The position numbers were made by a program, and so were the translations under genes. DNA of 64,000 nt from NCBI GenBank assembly GCA_947095535.1, contig OX352773.1, positions 109,809,950-109,873,949 on the forward strand, in the 5' to 3' direction. Below, one piece after another: positions 57,311 through 64,000 of this stretch. The notes beneath the pieces are model-generated. The model was not told the DNA's origin, ran no database searches, and was given only the letters and a program-made list of their open reading frames with translations. Each line of letters begins with the position of its first letter. Within the stretch, counting starts at the first letter, position 1. The DNA is from Poecilobothrus nobilitatus. Taxonomy: Eukaryota > Arthropoda > Insecta > Diptera > Dolichopodidae.

Positions 57311-59880
57311 TTGTGTGTGTCCATATGGACTATTTGTAATGGTTTTTCAGGAGTTTCTGTAATTTTTAAGGGTAGATTTAAAGGACGTCTTTCATACTTC
57401 GCGATGTTGCAAATGTGACAATTATTTATAACATTTTGAATTTCATTTTTCAATTTAGGAAAATAGTAGCTTTTCTTTAAATTTAAGTAGACATCATTGA
57501 TACCTCTATGATTTGTTTTTGTGTGTTGGTCAAGAATAAGTTCCTTTATTTCGAGACGATATAAAATGTCAGTAAGTAAAAGTGAGCATTTGTTTAATTT
57601 TATTAGTTTATTTTTTGAAAAATATTTTAGGTATGTATTTTGAAAAGAACTGTAAATATTAATATCTTCAATCATAATTCCTATTATTCCTTTACTAGGA
57701 ATATGATTTTTAAAAACTTCAATAAAAAAATCCTCATTAGGATTAGGATGTATGAAAATTTTCCTTGTTCTACGATGGATTTTAAATAATTTCAATTGTT
57801 CCGGTGAACCCTTTTTTATGATGATCTGTGTTTTGTAGAAATTAATTGGTGATTCTGATATAGGAATATATTCGGAATTGTCTTCATCAGCTGAATGCAT
57901 TGTAGCATCAGTCGATTTTATTTGGTCAATTTCCATGTCATTTGAATTATTCTCGTTTAAATTTAACCTATTTAGATTTGATTCGTTTAAATGAATCTGA
58001 ACACGTGAGAGAGCATCGGCAACTTTGTTTTCTCGTCCACTTAAATATTCTATGTCAAAATTAAATTCTTCTAACTTGATTTTCCATCTTTGTAACTTGG
58101 AATTAGGTTCCTTCAAGTTATGAAGCCATTGGAGAGGTTTGTGGTCGGTTTTAATAGTAAATTTACGTCCAAAAAGGTATGGACGGAAATATTTAGTTGC
58201 CCAGACTATTGCAAGTAACTCCTTTTCGATGGTAGAGTATTTGCATTCATGTTCATTCAAGGTACGTGAAGCGTAGCATATAGGATGGTTATCTTGTGAT
58301 AACACAGCACCTATAGCGAAATCACTTGCATCCGTAGTCAAGACGAAAGTTTTTAAGAAATTAGGATACAGAAGAATAGGGTCCGTTGTAATAAGCAGTT
58401 TTAGTTTACTAAAAGCTTACTTATAATCAGTGTTACTAACATCAATACGCTTTCCTTTTTTTAAACAAAGTGTAATTGGTTTAGCAATTTTTGCGAAGTC
58501 TTTAATAAATTTCCTATAGTAACCCACTAAACCTAAGAAACTTTTTATTTGCTTAGGGGTTTTGGGTATCGGAAATTTATTTATAGCTTCAATTTTATTG
58601 GGGTTTGGTTTTATTCCCCTTGTTGTAATTATGTGACCCAAGAATTCTGTCTCTTGTTTCATAAACTCGCTTTTGTCGAGTTGAATTTTTAAATTTGCGT
58701 CTTCGAGTCTCTTAAGGATCTTTTGTAAGATAGCAAAGTGCTCTTCTTTGCTAGTGCTAAATATGATGATATCATCCAAATACACGTAACAATATTTGCC
58801 TATAAATTCTTTTAGTTCGGGATTCATTAAGCGTTGGAAGGTTGCCGGGGCATTTTTAAGCCCGAATGGCATTCGCAAGAACTCATAATGGCCATTGTTT
58901 GTGCTAAAAGCTGTTTTTTTTATGTCATTTTTTGCTATCTCGATTTGGTGGAAGCCATTAGCCAAATCGAGAGTAGTGAAATACATTGCACGACCAAGTT
59001 TGTCAAGGATTTCATCGATATTCGGGATTGGGTACTTGTCATCTATAGTAACGTTATTTAGTTTCCTGTAATTAATGACAATACGCCATTTTTGTTCCTT
59101 TGATGCATCGATCTTTTTTGGGACAACCCATAAAGGAGCCGAATAGGGTGAATCGCTGTGTCTTATTATTCCCTGGTTTAGCATTTCGTCGATTTGTTTG
59201 TCGACTTCCTTTTTATGTACTTCGGGATACCTATAAATCTTAGTGTAGATTGGTATTTCGTTAGTGGTATTAATTGCGTGTTTGATTTCGTGGGTGAAAG
59301 TTAAATCATCATCTTCATAAAAAAAGGCTTTATTGAACTTTTTTAAAATTTTTAAAAGTTCACTTTTAATTGTGTGATCTAAATGACCACATCTAATATT
59401 GTTTTCACCTACGAAAATTTCATTTTGAAAAATTTTTAACTCTTTCATTGGTACTGGGATATTATATTCTTTTTCGTCTTTTTCATTAAAATAGAGAGGA
59501 ATAATATTGCCAGTGTTTATTTTTAAACAATTGTTTTCATAGTCAATTCTAGATTGTAACGGTTTGAGAATGTTGTTACCTATTAAACCGTCAAATCTAT
59601 CATGGAAGTCTATTTCTAAGAATTCGAATTTTTCCTTAGAGTCAAATTCGAGAAAAGGATCAATTATGGTTTTCGTATCACATGCAAACATATTGCGTAA
59701 TGTTTTAATATTAATAGGTTCAATTTTGGATTTGTAAATTGGATTACAAATTCCACTATTTATTATGCTCATAGTAGCACCTGAATCTATAATAAATTTT
59801 AAAGGTCTTCTTTTTGATTGTATCTTTATATAAGGAAGTTCCTGTTTTGATCCGAGGCTATTGAGTGAAAATTTTCAATT
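57271..59880 (-). pseudogene. Errantivirus pol: protease, reverse transcriptase, RNase H, integrase zinc domain
   Basis: The pol frame overlaps the gag end in the -1 frame near 59830-59880. Protease IIDSGATMS lies at about 59795-59769 and GLIGNNIL just after. RT: NYRKLNN, TLDLANGFHQI, MPFGLKNAPATFQRL and YVYLDDIIIFS with the catalytic YLDD, then FLGHI and FLGLVGYYRKF. A TAA stop at 58417 (after SNTDYK) breaks the frame, which continues in phase to RNase H (TTDASDFAIGAVLSQ, STIEKELLAIVWA, KTDHKPLQWL) and the HHCC zinc domain of integrase (HTKTNHRG to NCHIC). The frame ends at 57271. One stop and one frame change in about 3.2 kb. Confidence 0.92.
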
Positions 59881-60944
59881 TCGCGATTTGATTTTTCATA
59901 GTTATCTTGTGTTTCGAGAGTATTAATTCTACGATTTATGGTAGTTGGGTCAACTTCCATGGTTTCGTAGTTTCTTTGGTTGTTTCTAAAATGGTTAAAA
60001 TTTTGTTGGGAAGATCGCGTATTAAAATTTTGTTGGGTTTTACGAGGATGGTTATGACTATTATATGTGTAATTATTATTATTAGAATTACGAGGTTGGA
60101 AATCTGACCTAAAATTGTTATTGTTACTGTGATTATTGTTACTATGGTTGTTTGTAAAATTATTATTACTTTTATTGTTATAATTGTTATTCTTATAAGC
60201 ACCATTTTTATTTCTATTGAGATTTTTACTAAAAATATCATTTTTATTTTGATATTTGGATGGATTGTATTCGGCGTAATTACCTTCATACAAAATATCC
60301 ATTGCATTTTCTAGAGATGTTGGGTTCCTACTAAATAAAATGGAACGTATTGGTTCCGGAAGTTTATCTTTGAAAATTCGCAACGCGGTTAAAATATTAG
60401 ATTCAATTAATAATGAAGAATTAGCTTCGTTTTTAATTTTATTGTTTAATTTTCTAAGAATTGCTTTGATTTGATTATATAGGTCGACGGGAGTAGAACG
60501 AAAGGTAACACTTTGTAATTCTTCAAATATTTCAAAAGCCGACTTTCTTTCACCAAAATTATTTATTAAGAGATTTTAAATTTCAGACCAAGTATTAATA
60601 TGATTATTAATTTCTGTTATTTCCCTAGCTTTACCGATTAACTTAGCTTTAATTTTATTTAATAATATGGTTTGACTACTAGAATTATATTTTAAAACTA
60701 AAGGTATGATACACTCTACTAATTCTAGAAATTTAAATAATTCCTCACCTTTTCCACTAAATTCTGGAAGATCACTTATATATCTCAGTGGGTCCAATGT
60801 TAAATGTAATTCTGCTGGTGTGGTTGTTGTTGTTTCCTGATTGTTGGACACTACTTGTTGTTGACCGTTTAGTGCTGTTTGTTGTTGATTATTGAATGCT
60901 GCTTGTAGCACGCTTGGAGAAATTATCCCGTTATTAGATTCCAT
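59826..60944 (-). pseudogene. gag: Errantivirus gag with one internal stop
   Basis: ATG at 60944, stop at 59826, 372 codons in one frame. A single TAA at 60576-60578, after INTWSEI, splits it. The first part has a Gln-rich start and LPEFSGKGEELFKFLELVE, a typical capsid-like beginning; the middle has LPEPIRSILFSRNPTSLENA. The end is extremely Asn-rich (60280-59990) with basic residues in place of zinc knuckles, as in other errantivirus gags. The DNA here (AAC/AAT runs) makes false open frames in other phases. Confidence 0.88.
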
Positions 60945-61336
60945 TTTATTAGAAAAAATTTCTTTTTAATTAATTTATTTTATTAATTAAGTTTGTTATT
61001 TATTGTTAAGTTTGTTATTGGTGTTATTTAATTTTTACCTGAACTGTAATCTTAGCTTTTATCTTAACTGTTTTTAGCTATTGAAACATTTGTTTAAAGT
61101 TGTGTTTGTTTTTTTTTTTTATTAGATTTCAATTTTTAGATTTTGAATAAACGTTATTTTATTATAAAATTTTTTATTAATTTATTTATTATAATACTTT
61201 TTATTTAGTTTAACTTTTCAAACTTAAAATAAAGTTTTTGTTTGATTATTATTTGCTGATAATGTTTTTCAAAAGAACTTTTTTATTAAATTTTTTTTTA
61301 TTTAAAATTAACGTAACACTATTGTCTTAAAAACGA

Positions 61337-61355
61337 TATCCTACCGACTGCGCCA
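61337..61355 (-). promoter_or_regulatory. Errantivirus primer binding site for tRNA-Ser
   Basis: On the plus strand, ATCCTACCGACTGCGCCA is identical to the 3' end of insect tRNA-Ser including CCA, as I remember it. The minus strand therefore reads TGGCGCAGTCGGTAGGAT right after the 5' LTR, the primer site of the 17.6/297-type errantiviruses. Its first base overlaps the last base of the LTR. Confidence 0.85.
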
Positions 61356-62043
61356 CTTACTTATTCGACAAAAGTGTGTTATAAATTTTACTTTAAAATT
61401 TAATAATTAAGAAAAAAAACCCAAATTAATCTCAGTACTTTCTTTATTCTTCACAAATTAATAATAATCATTTATTTTTCTTACAGTCGTATTTAACTTA
61501 AAATTATTCTAAAACTTATTCCTAAAATTTCTTATCATCAAATCGATAAATTACAATTAGTAAAGGTTATTACTTTATCGGCTTGCTGTTATATCAAATG
61601 CATGAAATTGTTACAACATAACTTAAATGCAATGTACAAAAAAAAACCGTATCATATTTCGGGTCATTGTTTTGTATCTTCTTTATTAATTAAAATGTTC
61701 AAAGAATAAGTGCATTGAACATTTTGTACTACGCAAACAAAAAATGTGTCATATTTCAGTTCATGAATTTGTTGTTTTTAAATAAATTGTTGAATGCATA
61801 GGTGCATTGAACAATTTGTTATTTTTATTTTCAAAATTGGGTTATTTAGAATTAGGTAATAAATTTGATTGTGACATAATAAAAATTGTAAGATAAGCTA
61901 ATTTGAATTTAAAAAGAAAAGTGAATTTGAAAAGAAAAGTAAAAAGTACATTTTATTTTAGAATTTAATGAAAGGGCAATTTCGTTATTTGCGGGCAATC
62001 TTGTTGTATGATTTGTGGTGAAGAAGAGTGTGATGATATAACT
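61355..62043 (-). repeat. 5' LTR of the errantivirus
   Basis: 689 bp, same length as the 3' LTR with two differences and no indel. The transcription start is inside, not located. Confidence 0.94.
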
Positions 62044-62290
62044 ATATGTATGTATAAAAAAAAATAAACATTCGATAGGTATTGAACTTTAAGTAGCTAA
62101 CTTTATTAACTTTTGAACTTTAAAGCTAACTAGTAGCTAACTTTAAAATAAGTTTTTGAAGTCATTGTTAACTAAAAGAAAAACCAAAAAAAACACAACC
62201 ACAAAAAAAATATATTAGGTTTAATTTTATTTTATTTTTATCATACATTAATAATTATAAACAACACTAGTATTCGAGGTTGTTTGATAA

Positions 62291-62335
62291 ATAATTGTGG
62301 TTATTTGAGTTTATTTGATAAATAACCACAATTAT
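62291..62335. repeat. Perfect 16-bp inverted repeat, 13-bp loop
   Basis: ATAATTGTGGTTATTT (62291-62306) and its exact complement AAATAACCACAATTAT (62320-62335), separated by 13 bp. It could form a cruciform or RNA hairpin, or be the centre of a small foldback element. Confidence 0.85.
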
Positions 62336-63257
62336 CCGTAGCCAATATTTATAATTTTTTTTAATTTACTCTAACTAATAAGTATTTGGTAGCTCTCAAA
62401 ACGACTTCATTTATATTTGATTTTAATTCATATATTCATTTTTTTAAGTTAAAAACGAAATAAGCAATTGTTTTTTTTATTTTATCATTAAGAAACAATA
62501 TACATATACAGTATTCATGTATACAGCATATAGTTTCTTTATGATTTTATTTAAAATGTAAAAATACAATTTTCAATAATTAATGCCTTTATGAATTTAA
62601 AATTTTTTTGCAAATGATATTTTTTGTAAAAACATAGTTATTATTATCTTTTAGAAGATGCGTTTAATTTATTGAGCATTGGAAACTCAATACATATCTA
62701 TTTTATAAATCTATTATAGACACATTTTATAAGATGCCCCTGATTTATGTAATATTTAGAATTTTATTAAATTTTACATGTTACAATTCATGTAATAATA
62801 TATAAATATAAATAAAATATAAAATATAAATAAATATAAATAAAAAATCCTAAAATGACAAACTATCATTTCAAAATTTTGTTTATGTATCTAGTGAAAA
62901 AAGCAAAGACAAAAAAAGGAAAATTTAACGGAAACAAAAAAACAAAAAAAGAGGGTATTATTTGAATATTATAATAGATATAGATTATACTATATGATAA
63001 ATATGTACATATGTAAATCCTTTTATGGGTTTCTTTTTATAAAAATGAAAAATGGAAATTGGAAAATTTTGGAAAAATATTGGTATTGATTGTAAGATAG
63101 CTGAATTGAATATTTATCATAAAAAATAAATAAAAATCGGTTGGTAAATCATTAAGTAAAAGGGTTTTGAAAGTATATCATTTATAGATTAAATAGTATG
63201 ATGCTTATGATATGTAAGAATTTATATCGTTAAAAATATCAGAAAAACAACGAAAAA

Positions 63258-63335
63258 AAAAAAAAATAGAACCGAATCGAACATGCAAACTCAAGGCTTC
63301 TAAGTTTAAGAATCGGCCACTCTACCACAGAAAAA
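63258..63335 (-). other. tRNA-like sequence with strong A and B boxes and a T-run
   Basis: On the minus strand TGGTAGAGTGG fits an A box fully, and about 45 bp later GTTCGATTCGG fits a B box; 6-7 nt further a run of 14 T could end Pol III transcription. The T stem and acceptor stem pair poorly, so it is more probably a tRNA-derived SINE head or a tRNA pseudogene than a working tRNA. Confidence 0.4.
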
Positions 63336-63606
63336 TATTGATATTGTAAGCATTTAAAACAAAAAAAATTAAAGTTGGTTTGTAAATCATTGAGTAAAAG
63401 GGTTTTAAATGTTTATCATTAACAGATTAAATATTATTATTTAACTGAAGAATTTTTGCTAAAGGTGTTCCTATGTTGAAGTTAAATTTATGGCAATTAC
63501 GTACGTATTTATTTGAAGCAAACAACAAAAATACAAATATATACATCCTTTGCTACTTATTTATTTAATCATCTTACATCTATCCTAAATTAACATTAGC
63601 ATATTT

Positions 63607-63985
63607 TTGTCATTCCAAATGGAATATTCAATTCTTAAAAACCAATGTGGTCGTTTTAAGGGTACACTTACTCGTATGTTGAACTTCAGCAACAGCATCA
63701 ATGCAACTACAATACTGCAAGCTATACAAATTTGCCTGGAGAAGGTCGCAGAGTGCTGGGACGGTTTTATGTTTGTCCAAGATCAGATTTGTTAATTTTC
63801 AGCTCAACTAGATTATACTGATGCTGAAGAAGAAACCAAATCCTTTGAAACAAAATATTTTCCATCAAGGAAAAAATTCTCAAAGCATTTGACGATCGCC
63901 ACACCTCTTCTCAAGATCTACAAGAACTAGTTGAACGGTTGGCAAATCAGCAAGTTAGTTTCCTGGAAAGGCTTTCTAGTGTTTA
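63607..63985 (+). pseudogene. Start of a BEL/Pao-type gag
   Basis: KNQCGRFKGTLTRMLNFSNS (about 63640) followed by a helical LEKVAECWDGFMFVQDQI and, after a stop at 63793, the piece DYTDAEEETKSFETKYF fits the N-terminal region of BEL/Pao gag (R..IK..LTR...F......L...L......W..F...Q..IE..... E...FE..Y). A frame change at about 63860 and stops show it is decayed. The rest is outside the window. The 5' LTR was not identified. Confidence 0.5.
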
Positions 63986-64000
63986 AGGAAAACAAGATTT

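Larger units (their letters stand above)
54390..62043 (-). mobile_element. Gypsy/errantivirus LTR element with env, very young insertion
   Basis: 689-bp LTRs at 54390-55078 and 61355-62043, flanked by ATAT on both sides (54386-54389 and 62044-62047). On the minus strand each LTR starts AGTTATATC, the AGT start typical of errantiviruses. Internal order: tRNA-Ser primer site, gag, pol (protease, RT, RNase H, integrase), env, purine tract AAGGGGGGAGG (55089-55079). The LTRs differ at only two positions (0.3 percent). Length 7654 bp, the normal size. Gag has one stop and pol one stop and one frame change, while env is open. Confidence 0.95.
62044..63600. other. AT-rich DNA without recognisable gene
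   Basis: About 80 percent A/T. GTAGCTAACTTTA-type short repeats lie at 62090-62150, the hairpin at 62291-62335 and a tRNA-like sequence at 63258-63335. TTGGTTGGTAAATCATTAAGTA/TTGGTTTGTAAATCATTGAG occur at 63137 and 63374, each followed by AAAAGGGTTTTGAAAGT-type DNA, so about 240 bp here form a diverged direct duplication that contains the tRNA-like part. Confidence 0.55.

Noticed and set aside
60129..60314. Hydrophobic Ile-rich plus-strand frame in gag
   Set aside because: It is the antisense of the Asn-rich gag tail; Asn codons read as Ile/Val/Leu on the other strand.

Overview
The window looks like intergenic, heterochromatin-like DNA from an insect, most probably a fly (Diptera). It is very AT-rich and I found no intact host gene. 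Nearly everything recognisable is mobile or virus-derived. The dipteran call rests on several DINE-1/mini-me-like (HINE, Helentron-associated) elements carrying (GTCY)n runs and subterminal inverted repeats, on a gypsy/errantivirus with a tRNA-Ser primer site, and on a copia element with the copia-type primer site. Identifications come from motif recognition and reading by eye; no search was run.

Region 1 (1-14.4 kb): remains of a Polinton/Maverick (adintovirus-like) element. In order: a protein-primed family B DNA polymerase (minus strand, broken, running off the left edge), a small W/YKI-type protein, a glycine-rich capsid-associated-like fragment, a double-jelly-roll-type major capsid protein, a short unknown gene, an adenain-like cysteine protease and another unknown gene. 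A Jockey-type LINE (6.0-8.2 kb) lies just before the capsid gene, and a CR1/L2-like LINE (8.55-12.1 kb, minus) splits it.

Region 2 (14.8-34.8 kb): HINE-A copies (one containing a LINE fragment, then two full copies side by side), an N-terminal fragment of a second polymerase lineage with a linked repeat (again at 33.3 kb), a broken Tc1/mariner element, a Helitron remnant with the C-terminus of its Pif1-like helicase, a zinc-knuckle gag piece, a second copy of the Jockey-type LINE with its poly(A) end, a CR1/L2-like LINE, and an inverted LINE piece.

Region 3 (34.8-50.3 kb): a nest. The outer element is a Jockey LINE (5' end perhaps near 34.76 kb, ORF1 42.85-45.6, ORF2 47.2-49.8). Into its 5' part went a copia element with 255-bp LTRs and a perfect 5-bp target duplication; that copia itself holds HINE-B and HINE-C. 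Two HINE-A copies interrupt ORF1 of the LINE, and a HINE-B-related piece cuts off its 3' end.

Region 4 (50.3-64 kb): a diverged tandem array of about 370 bp interrupted by a second HINE-B, then a very young gypsy/errantivirus on the minus strand (54390-62043, 689-bp LTRs differing at 2 sites, ATAT target duplication, full-length env but interrupted gag and pol), then AT-rich DNA with a perfect 16-bp hairpin and a tRNA-like sequence, and the start of a BEL/Pao gag at the right edge.

The genes do not form a host pathway. The two informative stories are the virus-like Polinton gene set and the relative ages of the nested insertions.
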